NCBI GenBank assembly: GCA_964451325.1 | Contig: CAYVHO010000005.1 | Coordinates: 124,001 to 188,000, forward strand | Direction: 5' to 3' | DNA: 64,000 nt | Origin: JAADHI01 sp964451325 | GTDB taxonomy: Bacteria > Nitrospirota > Nitrospiria > SBBL01 > JAADHI01 | Shown: positions 33,022-41,980 of the stretch, one piece after another | Layout: each line of letters starts with the position of its first letter | Position numbering within the stretch: position 1 is the first letter of the stretch | The notes under the pieces: generated by a model | Told to the model about the DNA's origin: nothing | Database searches by the model: none | Seen by the model: only the letters and a program-made list of their open reading frames with translations | Made by a program: the position numbers and the translations under genes

Positions 33022-35403
33022 ATGGAAGAGGAAGAAGAAAGTATCCTAGATGAGTTTCTCGTCGAGTGTTCTGAAGGCCTGGAACAACTGGATCAGCAGT
33101 TTGTTGCACTAGAGCAGGATCCAACCGATGAATCCCTCTTGGGGAGTATTTTTAGATCGGTTCATACGATCAAAGGCACCTGTGGTTTTTTAGGTTTGCC
33201 CAAGCTTGAAAATGTGGCCCACGGTACGGAAAATATTCTTTCTGCCATGCGTGATCACGACATGGATGTGACTTCTGAAAGCATCACCGTTTTGCTTGAG
33301 GCGGTCGATGTGATCAAAGGAATTCTCGAATATATCGAGTCCGAGCGAAGAGAGCCTGATAAAAATTACGATGCGGTCAGAAAAAATTTGGATGACTTTT
33401 TAGCTGGAGCCACGGATGAAGAAGCGGTCGCCCCGATCACCGAAGCTGAAGCTGCGCTTATGCGGGAAATGGCGGGCGAGGACGAGGTGATTATTGCGGA
33501 TCTGGATGAAAAAGAGTCCGATCAAGAAGCACCCGCTCTTGAAGAAATTGAAGAAACCAGTGAAGTTGTGGAAACGGCTCAGAATCAAGAAAGTGGAAAC
33601 GACATCCCGGAGGTGCTCCCAGAAGCCGCCACGCCACCGCCTCCTCAAAAAAGTCCTGAACCCGTTTCAAAAGCACCTGCCGCGCAAAAAACAAAAAAGA
33701 AATTAAGTCTTGCAGAATCCAGTATTCGTGTCGATGTTGGGCTACTGGACAAGTTGATCAATATGGTGGGCGAGCTGGTCCTGGCGCGCAATCAACTCTT
33801 ACAGCAGGTGCGGCAGCAGGCTGAAACCTCGCCCTCAAATGCAAGCAGTGGCACCGTCCAGCAGATTAACCTTATCACCACTGAGCTTCAGGACACGGTG
33901 ATGAAAACACGGATGCAGCCGATTAAAAATGTCTGGGACAAGTTCCCACGTGTTGTTCGAGATTTAGCACGTTCAAATGGAAAAGATGTCGATTTGGTGA
34001 TGGAAGGTGCAGAAACCGAGCTGGACAAGACCTTACTTGAGGCCATTAAAGATCCGATGACCCACATCATTCGAAATGCGGCCGATCATGGAATTGAGGT
34101 ACCAGAGATTCGTCGGGAACGTGGAAAACCTGAAAAAGGCACACTTTTACTTAAGGCCTATCACGAAGGTGGACACATCAACATTCTTATTTCAGACGAT
34201 GGGGCGGGGATCAATGTGGACCGCGTAACCGCCAAGGCCGTGGAAAAAGGGGTGCTCACTCAGGAAATGGCAGACAAGCTCTCAGAAAGAGAGGCGCTCA
34301 ATCTGATCTTTCATCCGGGGCTTTCAACGGCAGAGAAGGTGACCAATGTTTCGGGACGGGGGGTTGGCATGGATGTGGTCAAAACCAATATCGAAAAAAT
34401 CGGGGGTACGGTCAGTATGTCCAGCCGTCTCGGGGAAGGCACGCAGATGCGGATCGAGATCCCGTTAACGCTTGCGATCATTCCTGCACTGATGGTGACC
34501 TCTGGCGACGAACCCTTTGCCATTCCTCAGGCGAGCTTGCTTGAGCTTGTGCGTGTAGATGAAGAAACGCGGAACCAAATTGAAGTCATCCGGGGTTCTC
34601 ATTTTTATCGACTTCGAGGGGTACTGCTTCCTTTGCTCTATCTGAATGAAGTACTGGCCTTGCAGCCGCCAAAGGTCTCCGAAGACGACATTTACTCAAA
34701 AGGAACCAATATTGTGGTTCTAAGGGCCGGAGATCATTCGTTTGGATTGGTTGTCGATACAGTGAATGATAGTGAAGAAATCGTAGTGAAGCCTTTGAGC
34801 CGTCAGCTCAAAGATCTCTCTTATCTGGCGGGTGCAACCATTCTGGGAGATGGGCGTGTCGCACTTATTTTGGATGTCCTGGGTGTCGCACAGGAAGGGG
34901 GTCTGAGTGGGGACGAACATCCTGATACAGGCTTGATGGTTGAGGCCGATGCGCTGATCGATGACGAAGAACACTCGATGACGATGATTCTTTTTTCAAT
35001 GAACGAAGAAGACCGTTATGCCATTCCACTCTCGGAGGTGGCGCGTCTGGAAGAATTTGATGTGGATAAAATAGAACAATCGGCCGGACAGGATGTCATT
35101 CAGTATCGCAGTGACTTGCTGCCCCTGGTGCGTTTAGGGGATGCCCTGGGTGTGATGACCTCGGGTGAAGAAAATGATCGTATTCCAGTGATTGTCTTTT
35201 CACGTCACGAAAAAAGCATTGGTGTGATTGTCGGGCGCATTATCGATATCGTTGAATCAGAAATGCAGTTACATTCGACTCCGTCTGAAAAAGTCGGAGT
35301 AAAAGGCTCATTGGTGATTGATGGAAAAACGACGGATTTATTGGACATCGAACAACTCATTGACTGTGTGGTTCCCGGGTGGTTAGAGGAAATGGTGGTT
35401 TAA
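33022..35403 (+). CDS. cheA: Chemotaxis histidine kinase CheA with two CheW-like domains (cluster 2)
   Basis: A second CheA, 793 residues. The Hpt domain holds the phospho-His in FRSVHTIKGTCGFLG. An acidic, Pro-rich linker (about 140-235) replaces a clear P2 domain. The dimerisation segment is IRVDVGLLDKLINMVGELVL, and the HATPase domain has IIRNAADHGIEVP and DDGAGINVD. Two CheW-like domains follow, about 485-625 and 650-785. The extra C-terminal CheW domain may allow wider array contacts. A 142-bp gap upstream follows the SpoIIE gene; I see no clear promoter in it. Confidence 0.95.
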   Translation: MEEEEESILDEFLVECSEGLEQLDQQFVALEQDPTDESLLGSIFRSVHTIKGTCGFLGLPKLENVAHGTENILSAMRDHDMDVTSESITVLLEAVDVIKGILEYIESERREPDKNYDAVRKNLDDFLAGATDEEAVAPITEAEAALMREMAGEDEVIIADLDEKESDQEAPALEEIEETSEVVETAQNQESGNDIPEVLPEAATPPPPQKSPEPVSKAPAAQKTKKKLSLAESSIRVDVGLLDKLINMVGELVLARNQLLQQVRQQAETSPSNASSGTVQQINLITTELQDTVMKTRMQPIKNVWDKFPRVVRDLARSNGKDVDLVMEGAETELDKTLLEAIKDPMTHIIRNAADHGIEVPEIRRERGKPEKGTLLLKAYHEGGHINILISDDGAGINVDRVTAKAVEKGVLTQEMADKLSEREALNLIFHPGLSTAEKVTNVSGRGVGMDVVKTNIEKIGGTVSMSSRLGEGTQMRIEIPLTLAIIPALMVTSGDEPFAIPQASLLELVRVDEETRNQIEVIRGSHFYRLRGVLLPLLYLNEVLALQPPKVSEDDIYSKGTNIVVLRAGDHSFGLVVDTVNDSEEIVVKPLSRQLKDLSYLAGATILGDGRVALILDVLGVAQEGGLSGDEHPDTGLMVEADALIDDEEHSMTMILFSMNEEDRYAIPLSEVARLEEFDVDKIEQSAGQDVIQYRSDLLPLVRLGDALGVMTSGEENDRIPVIVFSRHEKSIGVIVGRIIDIVESEMQLHSTPSEKVGVKGSLVIDGKTTDLLDIEQLIDCVVPGWLEEMVV

Positions 35404-35471
35404 GCAAGCTCTGATGAAATCCGAGTCCTAGTGTTCATCTGTTTGAGGGGGAATCAAGAGGGGGAATCAAA

Positions 35472-35999
35472 ATGTCGGAAGAAATCGAACGCGGAGAAGA
35501 TCGTCGAGAAAAAGATATGGAAACACCCACAAATCAAGCGGATCGTCGGATTACAACGGCAGACCGGCGACATGAGAATAATCGTCAATATGCCACATTT
35601 TTTTTGGATACCCATTATCTGGGTGTTGAAGTCGAAAATGTGCAGGAGGTTTTTACCGCAAAAGCCATGACCCCTGTTCCTTTATCGGATCCCATGATTG
35701 CCGGTTTAATCAATTTAAGGGGTCATATCATTATGACAATCGACTTGAGAAGACGTCTGGGGTTTGGGGATCGTCCGCCTGAAGACGAAGTCATGAGCAT
35801 TGTCGTTCGAACTTCCGATGGACCGGTGAACCTATTGGTTGATCGGATTGGTGATGTGATTGAAGTCCGTCCCGATCTTTTTGAAAACGCGCCGGCTACC
35901 TTGGAGTCACGTCTGAAAGCCTCGATTGATGGTGTCTATAAATTGGAAGATAGCTTGCTCTTGGCTTTAAATACGGAGCTTGCAAGCGAAGTGATCTGA
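35472..35999 (+). CDS. cheW: Chemotaxis coupling protein CheW (cluster 2)
   Basis: A CheW adaptor of 175 residues with a charged, Arg/Glu-rich N-terminal extension (about 1-40). The core has ATFFLDTHYLGVEVENVQEV, MIAGLINLRGHIIMTIDLRR and VNLLVDRIGDVIEV. It follows the second cheA. The upstream sequence contains a short tandem duplication (GGGGGAATCAAGA-like, 35447-35470) that repeats a purine-rich ribosome site. Confidence 0.93.
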   Translation: MSEEIERGEDRREKDMETPTNQADRRITTADRRHENNRQYATFFLDTHYLGVEVENVQEVFTAKAMTPVPLSDPMIAGLINLRGHIIMTIDLRRRLGFGDRPPEDEVMSIVVRTSDGPVNLLVDRIGDVIEVRPDLFENAPATLESRLKASIDGVYKLEDSLLLALNTELASEVI

Positions 36000-36074
36000 G
36001 AAAAAAGGGGCTGAAAATCTTGATGGCATACACGGTCTTTTAGGATTTTTTTAAAAATAAAAGGTGGATTTTAG

Positions 36075-36464
36075 ATGAAAGTACTCATTGTGGATGATTC
36101 CGGGGCAATTAGAAAGATTATGGGCAAGATGCTGAAAGGGATGGGTTTTGAAGTGATTGAAGCCTGTCATGGAAAAGAAGCCCTGGTCCAACTCGAAAAA
36201 CATCCCGACATCGAACTCCTGACAGTGGATTGGAATATGCCGGAAATGAATGGCATTGAATTGCTTGAGGCCATGAAGGCAAAACAGGATTCAGGTCCAA
36301 GGCCAACGATTGTGATGGTTTCGACTGAAAATGAAAAGGATAAAATTGTCAGCGCAATGACGAAAGGGGCGAATGAATACATCATGAAGCCTTTTACAGA
36401 AGAAATCTTGACCGAGAAACTTGCATTTCTCGGAATCGGAGGCAATAAAAATGATGCGTGTTAA
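36075..36464 (+). CDS. CheY-like response regulator (cluster 2, first copy)
   Basis: A single receiver domain of 129 residues with VDDSGAIRKIM, the acceptor Asp in LLTVDWNMPEMNG, a Ser/Thr switch (MVSTEN) and Lys in IMKPFTEE. It lies between cheW and cheB and overlaps the cheB start by 14 bp. It lacks a DNA-binding domain. It may be a phosphate sink or an alternative output to the CheY at 38466. Confidence 0.93.
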   Translation: MKVLIVDDSGAIRKIMGKMLKGMGFEVIEACHGKEALVQLEKHPDIELLTVDWNMPEMNGIELLEAMKAKQDSGPRPTIVMVSTENEKDKIVSAMTKGANEYIMKPFTEEILTEKLAFLGIGGNKNDAC

Positions 36465-37584
36465 AGGTGAATCCCCGATCCGTGTGTTGGTTGTTGATGA
36501 TTCAGTCATTGTCCGCAAAGGGGTAGTGGATGCCCTTAAACCTGATGCTGAGATTGAGGTGATTGGAACGGCACAGAATGGGAAAATTGCACTTGAAAAG
36601 ATTCAAGCCCTAAAACCGGATGTCATTGTGCTGGATATCGAAATGCCCATTTGTGATGGTTTTGATGTGTTAAAAGGCATTCGGAAGCTGGGCATTCGTG
36701 TGCGTGTGATTATGTTCAGCACGCTGACGGAACGTGGGGCTTCTCAGACCATCAAGGCCTTATCTTTAGGGGCAAATGACTATGTGGCAAAACCCTCAAG
36801 CGGGACGAAGATCCGGAGTTACAGCGAAGGGGTGAAAGCGGTGGCACTTGAATTGACCCCTAAGATTAAACAATTTAGGAAAGGACCGTCATTGAGGAGC
36901 AAATTACCGCAGCGGTCTGCGGTAATGCCTGTGAAAAGGGCTACCGTTACGCCCATTCGTCGGCGTCCGCTTGTTCGGGGCATTCCTCAAATTATCGCGA
37001 TTGGGATCTCGACCGGGGGCCCGGAGGCACTCGCGAAACTTATCCCTAATCTATCCGCAGGTCTTTCTGTCCCGGTTGTGATTGTCCAGCACATGCCGCC
37101 CTTGTTTACAAAATTGCTCGCAGAACGTTTAAACAACACTTCAAAAATAAAGGTTGTAGAGGCAGAAAATGGCATGAAACTCCAGTCGGGTGTTGTTTAT
37201 TTTGCCCCTGGGGATTACCACATGGAGGTTCAAAGTGGTGGTGGAAAAATGAGTGTGGTCCTTCATCAAAAACCCCCGGAAAACTCATGTCGCCCGGCTG
37301 CGGATGTTTTATTTCGTTCAGTTGCAGCGCTCTACGGCAATCGGGCACTCGGTGTCATTATGACGGGTATGGGGCATGATGGTTTAAAAGGGCTTCGCTT
37401 GATGCACGAAAAAGGGGCCTCAATCATTGCGCAGGATGAGGATTCCAGTGTGGTTTGGGGCATGCCTTCAGGTGTGGTGCAAGAAGAGCTTGCGGATAAA
37501 GTGCTTCCCTTGGATCAATTGGCGGGTGCAATCGAACTATGTGTGAGTAGTCGTAAAGCTTCTTTAACGGCCCAGGCACGATAG
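36451..37584 (+). CDS. cheB: Chemotaxis methylesterase CheB (cluster 2)
   Basis: A second CheB of 378 residues. The receiver has VVDDSVIVRKGV and IVLDIEMPICDGF. The basic linker (about 135-180) is Arg/Lys-rich. The esterase domain has GISTGGPEALAKL, VIVQHMPPLF and MTGMGHDGLKGL, so the catalytic triad appears intact. The frame extends to a TTG at 36421, but GGAGG at 36438-36442 and the ATG at 36451 define a better start. It overlaps the preceding cheY-like gene. Confidence 0.95.
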   Translation: MMRVKGESPIRVLVVDDSVIVRKGVVDALKPDAEIEVIGTAQNGKIALEKIQALKPDVIVLDIEMPICDGFDVLKGIRKLGIRVRVIMFSTLTERGASQTIKALSLGANDYVAKPSSGTKIRSYSEGVKAVALELTPKIKQFRKGPSLRSKLPQRSAVMPVKRATVTPIRRRPLVRGIPQIIAIGISTGGPEALAKLIPNLSAGLSVPVVIVQHMPPLFTKLLAERLNNTSKIKVVEAENGMKLQSGVVYFAPGDYHMEVQSGGGKMSVVLHQKPPENSCRPAADVLFRSVAALYGNRALGVIMTGMGHDGLKGLRLMHEKGASIIAQDEDSSVVWGMPSGVVQEELADKVLPLDQLAGAIELCVSSRKASLTAQAR

Positions 37585-37596
37585 GAGCATATTTCC

Positions 37597-38478
37597 ATGA
37601 TTTCAAAAGAAATCTTAGAATATTTTTTTAGCATCCTTTATCAGGAAAGTGGTCTGGTCCTGGATGAATCAAAAAAATACTTAATTGAAACACGACTTGA
37701 ACCTGTTGCAGCTCAGGAAGATTTCGATTCCATCAATGCACTGGGGCGAGCACTGATACAAAAACGGAGTCCGATTCTGCGTCAAAAAGTTGTTGATGCG
37801 ATGACAACGAATGAGACCTACTTTTTCCGTGACCAACGACCTTTTACGATCATGAAAGAAGAAGTTTTCCCAGCGCTTATAAAAGCCAAGGAAAAATCAA
37901 AACGAATTCATATTTGGTGTGCCGCCTCATCAACAGGGCAGGAGCCTTATTCCCTGGCGATGATGGTCAAAGAAATGGGAGCGAAACTTGCGGGTTGGAC
38001 GGTTCAGATCCAGGCGACAGATATCTCAGAAGATGTCTTGAAAAAAGCAAGACTCGGGATTTATTCACAACATGAAGTACAGCGCGGTCTTTCGACGCCT
38101 TATTTGCTCAGATATTTTACCCAAAAAGGTTTGACCTGGCAGCTCAAACCGGTGATTAGAGATATGGTCCGTTTCCGGCGTTTAAATTTACTTTCGAATT
38201 TGTCTTCTGTGGGGGATGTGGATGTCGTTTTTTGTCGTAACATCTTGATCTATTTTGATTTAAAAACAAAACAAAATGTAATCGCGCGTATTTCGGATTT
38301 GATCGCGCCAGAAGGCGTTCTCTTTTTGGGCGGGTCTGAGGCACTTATGGGGATAAAATCCTCGCTGACGCGTATTGGCACAGCACAGGGAAGCTACTAT
38401 AAAAAGAGTACTCCGCGTAACGATAACACAGAAAAAACGGGATCTGAATTAAAAAGGAGGGGCGTATGCCAGACGTAA
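37597..38478 (+). CDS. cheR: Chemotaxis methyltransferase CheR (cluster 2)
   Basis: A second CheR of 293 residues. It has the N-terminal helical domain (FFSILYQESGLVLDESKKYL), the MTTNETYFFRDQRPF signature, the SAM site IWCAASSTGQEPYSLAMM and VDVVFCRNILIYFDLKT. It overlaps the next cheY gene by 13 bp. It differs clearly from the cluster 1 CheR, so the two clusters probably modify different receptors. Confidence 0.96.
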   Translation: MISKEILEYFFSILYQESGLVLDESKKYLIETRLEPVAAQEDFDSINALGRALIQKRSPILRQKVVDAMTTNETYFFRDQRPFTIMKEEVFPALIKAKEKSKRIHIWCAASSTGQEPYSLAMMVKEMGAKLAGWTVQIQATDISEDVLKKARLGIYSQHEVQRGLSTPYLLRYFTQKGLTWQLKPVIRDMVRFRRLNLLSNLSSVGDVDVVFCRNILIYFDLKTKQNVIARISDLIAPEGVLFLGGSEALMGIKSSLTRIGTAQGSYYKKSTPRNDNTEKTGSELKRRGVCQT

Positions 38479-38849
38479 AAATGAGAATTCTCATTGTAGA
38501 CGATATGTCCACCATGCGGCGGATTTTGAAAAATGCTTTAAGGCAACTGGGCTTTTCAAATCTGGAAGAAGCCGAAGATGGTCAGATGGGGCTCAATAAG
38601 GTGAAACAGGGCGGGTTTGATCTTGTTATCTCGGATTGGAATATGCCAAATATGGATGGTTTAGACATGTTAAAGGCAATCCGGGGAGATGCGGCTTGCA
38701 AAGAAACGCCTGTGTTGATGGTGACGGCACAGGCATCACAATCTTGCGTCTTGGAGGCCATTCGAGCAGGTGCGACAAACTACATTGTGAAACCATTCAC
38801 TGCGGATACCTTAAAAACAAAAATTGACAAAATATTTGCGGGAAAATAA
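38466..38849 (+). CDS. cheY: Chemotaxis response regulator CheY (cluster 2, next to cheZ)
   Basis: A 127-residue receiver closely resembling enterobacterial CheY. It has MRILIVDDMSTMRRILKNAL, LVISDWNMPNMDGLDMLKAI, the Thr/Ala switch MVTAQASQ and the Lys/Phe segment YIVKPFTADTLK. Of the three CheY-like proteins it best matches the motor-binding type. It lies directly upstream of cheZ, its likely phosphatase. AAAAAGGAGGGGCGT precedes the ATG. Confidence 0.96.
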   Translation: MPDVKMRILIVDDMSTMRRILKNALRQLGFSNLEEAEDGQMGLNKVKQGGFDLVISDWNMPNMDGLDMLKAIRGDAACKETPVLMVTAQASQSCVLEAIRAGATNYIVKPFTADTLKTKIDKIFAGK

Positions 38850-38871
38850 GAGGATCAGAGAGGGAGGGGGG

Positions 38872-39570
38872 ATGAAAACCGTGGAAAATTCGCATTCAAA
38901 TCATGGAAAAACAGAGGAAGCACACACGCCACAACCGGGTTCAAAGGAGACACCCATAGAAGGTGATGTCTCTGTTGCCGATCAAACTCAAGCGGCGCTT
39001 TATGGGGAAATCGGAGGGCTTGCGAAAGACCTGACCGGCATGGTGGGTAAATTCCACGAGGCGGGCAGTGAAATGGAAAGTGTTTCGAATCAATTGCCCT
39101 TTGGTACAGATGAATTGGATGAAGTCAGCCGAAAGACGGAAGAGGCGACGCAGAAAATACTCGATGATTCGGACAAGGTGATCGATAACAATGATTTGAT
39201 GTCAGAGCGGATTTCCTCTCTCAAGGCCACGCTTTTTGATGAATCCATTGATGCGCATGAGAAGGTCAAAGAAGATATCAAAGCTTTGTGTCTGCTCTTA
39301 GAAGAGAATAAAAAAACGATGTTTAATCTTGTGGGAACGCTTTCTTTTCAAGATCCAGCCGGGCAGCAGTTGAGAAAAGTGACCAATATGCTCAAGTCTC
39401 TTCAGTCACGGATTTTGAAAATCGTTGTGAATTTTGGTCATACCATGGGAAGTGTGGATGTGTCCGAGGACCGTCAGGAAGAATTGCTCAGTGAGCTTGA
39501 ATACACGACCGATGGAGAAACCCTTGAACAGGATTTGGTGGACAGTGTCTTAAAAGAGTACGGGTTTTAG
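38872..39570 (+). CDS. cheZ: CheY-P phosphatase CheZ
   Basis: CheZ speeds dephosphorylation of CheY-P and ends the switch signal. The 232-residue protein is helical, with the conserved active region LSFQDPAGQQLRKVTNML (catalytic Asp and Gln) and a C-terminal CheY-binding helix ending DLVDSVLKEYGF, close to the E. coli DDLLDSLGF tail. A longer frame starts upstream, but AGGGAGGGGGG right before the ATG at 38872 defines the start. CheZ with cheY is typical of proteobacterial motility systems. Confidence 0.92.
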   Translation: MKTVENSHSNHGKTEEAHTPQPGSKETPIEGDVSVADQTQAALYGEIGGLAKDLTGMVGKFHEAGSEMESVSNQLPFGTDELDEVSRKTEEATQKILDDSDKVIDNNDLMSERISSLKATLFDESIDAHEKVKEDIKALCLLLEENKKTMFNLVGTLSFQDPAGQQLRKVTNMLKSLQSRILKIVVNFGHTMGSVDVSEDRQEELLSELEYTTDGETLEQDLVDSVLKEYGF

Positions 39571-39580
39571 GAGAAATTTT

Positions 39581-40069
39581 ATGCACGATGAGGCGGCGAG
39601 AACAGGTTTGAGTCACTCAAAACAAGCGATAAAAAACAAAGCCAAATGCTCAGATCGTTTGTGGAAGCGACGCTGTTTTATTGCTGCCGGTTTTGTTTCT
39701 ATTGCGATGGGAATCCTGGGCATCGTGCTTCCTGTTTTGCCCACGACACCCTTCATGTTGTTGGGGGCCTATTGTTTTGCACGTGGCAGCCAAAAATGGC
39801 ATGACTGGCTTATAAATCATCGTATTTTTGGAGAATATATTCTGGCTTTTCGGGATCGTCGGGGGCTGACACGTAAACAAAAATACCGTATCGCGCTCTC
39901 GGTGTCCGTCATGATGTCCATCAGTGTGTATTTAATACGTGGGTCTGGAATATCGGTATTCATTAGTTTGATCTGGGCACTTTGTCTATGTGTGCTTTTT
40001 TTGAGTCCAACGGCGAACGAAAGGATTGATTTGAGCGCCTCTTCAAAAACCCTTGGAGACACCGTATGA
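39581..40069 (+). CDS. DUF454 (YbaN-like) inner-membrane protein
   Basis: A 162-residue membrane protein. A cytoplasmic basic N-terminus is followed by AAGFVSIAMGILGIVLPVLP, then TTPFMLLGAYCFARGS and WHDWLINH, which are hallmarks of the DUF454 family. Two more hydrophobic helices lie near the C-terminus. The molecular function of the family is unknown. TAGGAGAAATTTT gives a good ribosome site. It overlaps the PilZ gene by 4 bp (ATGA), so the two are coupled. Confidence 0.88.
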   Translation: MHDEAARTGLSHSKQAIKNKAKCSDRLWKRRCFIAAGFVSIAMGILGIVLPVLPTTPFMLLGAYCFARGSQKWHDWLINHRIFGEYILAFRDRRGLTRKQKYRIALSVSVMMSISVYLIRGSGISVFISLIWALCLCVLFLSPTANERIDLSASSKTLGDTV

Positions 40070-40458
40070 AATCTGGAAAAGAGCTGAGGAGATATACACG
40101 CATTACAATGAAAGTTTCCGTTGAAGCCCTGCGTGTGAGTGACCAAATGACCTGTGATGGCAATACCGAATGTGTCAGCATGAATGGGCTTTTTATCGAA
40201 TGTGATGCGCCTTTTTCACTGGGAACAGAATGCGTGATTAAGGTTTTTGTGGGTGGGCCAAAAAGTGAAATTTTGGTTCATGCCCGAGGAAAAGTGACTT
40301 TCTTGAATGTGCATGGTATGGCCGTGGAAATGATGAGTCATCTGGAGATGGATAGCCACAATCACTTGCGTAACTTGGTGCTTTACAATGCAGATGGCGA
40401 TGCTGAAATCGTTGAATCTGAAATTACAGCGCATTTAGACCAGATTAGAAAGGTTTAA
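40066..40458 (+). CDS. PilZ-domain protein
   Basis: A 130-residue PilZ protein, a likely cyclic-di-GMP effector. It has the N-terminal RRYTR motif (RxxxR-type) and a CVSMNGLFIE segment matching the D/NxSxxG motif. Its position just before motA suggests a brake- or clutch-like role on the motor. It is not YcgR, because it lacks the N-terminal YcgR domain. Ligand binding is inferred. Confidence 0.87.
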   Translation: MKSGKELRRYTRITMKVSVEALRVSDQMTCDGNTECVSMNGLFIECDAPFSLGTECVIKVFVGGPKSEILVHARGKVTFLNVHGMAVEMMSHLEMDSHNHLRNLVLYNADGDAEIVESEITAHLDQIRKV

Positions 40459-40471
40459 GTCAGAAGACGTT

Positions 40472-41239
40472 ATGGATCTCGCAACCGTTATCGGAATACT
40501 TTCTGCCTTTGGCCTGGTCTTTTTTGGGATCATGAGCGGCGGCAGTCTGCTTATTTTTTGGGACGCGGCTTCGGCAGCCATTGTGGTTGGGGGAACCTTT
40601 GGAGTGACCTTGATTAACTATCCCTTGGGGGATGTGCTTGGGGTCTTAAAAGTGGTCAAACATGTTTTTCTCTTTAAGCTCCAAGCGGCCAAAGAATTGA
40701 TCGAGATCTTGGTCGAGATGGGAAATAAAACACGCACGGGGGGAATTCTTTCGATTGAGCCGATGATTAAGGACCTGAGTGATGATTTCCTTGCAAAGGG
40801 CATGCAAATGTTGGTGGATGGCATTGATGTCAACGCGATCCGGGGTGTACTTGAAAAAGAGATGGATTATGTCGAAGACCGTCACAAATTGGGTGCAGAG
40901 GTCTTCACCACACTCGCAACATTTGCGCCTGCGCTGGGCATGATTGGAACATTGATTGGATTGGTGCAGATGCTTCAAACATTGGATGATCCCAGCAAAA
41001 TCGGTCCCGCAATGGCGGTGGCCTTAATTACCACGTTTTACGGCGCGTTATTGGCCAATCTCATTTTTTTACCTATGTCCGGAAAACTAAAAAAACGTAA
41101 CAAGGAAGAGATGTTGGTCAAAGAGTTGATTTTAGAAGGCATCTTGTCCATTGCCGGAGGCGAGAACCCCAGAATCATGGAGCAGAAGTTGCAGGTCTTT
41201 TTATCACCAAACAATCGTACTGTGGCTAAAGATGGGTAG
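40472..41239 (+). CDS. motA: Flagellar stator protein MotA/PomA
   Basis: MotA forms the ion-driven stator ring. The 255-residue protein has four hydrophobic segments, the first two near the N-terminus (TVIGILSAFGLVFFGIMSGG; AIVVGGTFGVTLINYPL). A large cytoplasmic loop carries charged residues (KGMQMLVDGIDVNAIRGVLE). The last two helices contain FAPALGMIGTLIGLVQML and IGPAMAVALITTFYGALLA. The length and loop resemble PomA-type proteins, so sodium or proton use cannot be told. It is followed by two motB-like genes. Confidence 0.95.
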   Translation: MDLATVIGILSAFGLVFFGIMSGGSLLIFWDAASAAIVVGGTFGVTLINYPLGDVLGVLKVVKHVFLFKLQAAKELIEILVEMGNKTRTGGILSIEPMIKDLSDDFLAKGMQMLVDGIDVNAIRGVLEKEMDYVEDRHKLGAEVFTTLATFAPALGMIGTLIGLVQMLQTLDDPSKIGPAMAVALITTFYGALLANLIFLPMSGKLKKRNKEEMLVKELILEGILSIAGGENPRIMEQKLQVFLSPNNRTVAKDG

Positions 41240-41280
41240 TCATTCCATATTTGAGGTTTTTTTTTAAAAGAGTTTGAATC

Positions 41281-41979
41281 ATGGCCAGAAAAAAGAAACT
41301 AGAGGCACCATCAAAGTCGAGCCTCATGGTCATGATGGTTTCTCTGAATCTGATCCTCTTGATTTTTTTTGTCTACCTCAATTCAATCGGTGTTGACGAT
41401 GACAGGAAAGTCAAGAAGGCGCTTGGATCACTTGCGGGGACCTTCGGCATGTTGCCGGATGGTCTGCATTTGAGTGAGGGTAAAGAGTTACTTCTTCCTG
41501 GTGCGCCTATGGTTTCTTCGGGTTTTTCAAAGGTTTCGATTGGACGAGAATTTATACGAATGATCACCGAGAAAGCCTTTGATCAGGAAGCCCACGTCAC
41601 AAAAGAGGGTAGCGATTTGATTATTCACGTGGCAGAGCGGGTGCTCTTTAAATCCGGTCATGCAAAGCTTAAGCGTGAGGCACGGGGGTTTCTTGACGAA
41701 GTCACTCATTTGATTCTGAAGTATTCATACGAAGTCAGAATTGAGGGTTATACAGACGATGTCCCGATTTCTACGGCGCAGTTTCCATCCAATTGGGATC
41801 TTTCGGCACGCCGTGCAACGACTGTCCTTCGTTATTTGGTTGAAATACGGAAATTACCCGTTGAACGCATAACGGCGGTGGGTTTTAGCGAATATCGGCC
41901 CCTTGTGCCCAATGATCGTGCAAAGAACCGTGCTAAAAATCGTCGGGTCCGTATCGTTTTACTTGAGGCGGCGACTTAA
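41281..41979 (+). CDS. MotB-like OmpA-family protein lacking the channel aspartate
   Basis: A 232-residue paralogue of MotB. It has a basic cytoplasmic N-terminus, one membrane helix (SLMVMMVSLNLILLIFFVYL) and a C-terminal OmpA-type peptidoglycan-binding domain (VRIEGYTDDVPISTAQFPSN, then RAKNRAKNRRVRI). When aligned on the shared FFV in the helix, the essential ion-carrying Asp (Asp22 in the next protein) is Ser21 here. It therefore probably cannot conduct ions alone. It may form a mixed stator with the canonical MotB or anchor the motor. It lies between motA and motB. Confidence 0.9.
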   Translation: MARKKKLEAPSKSSLMVMMVSLNLILLIFFVYLNSIGVDDDRKVKKALGSLAGTFGMLPDGLHLSEGKELLLPGAPMVSSGFSKVSIGREFIRMITEKAFDQEAHVTKEGSDLIIHVAERVLFKSGHAKLKREARGFLDEVTHLILKYSYEVRIEGYTDDVPISTAQFPSNWDLSARRATTVLRYLVEIRKLPVERITAVGFSEYRPLVPNDRAKNRAKNRRVRIVLLEAAT

Positions 41980-41980
41980 A

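Noticed and set aside
35447..35470. Tandem GGGGGAATCAAGA repeat before cheW
   Set aside because: Only two short copies; it looks like a small local duplication of the ribosome site rather than a repeat element.
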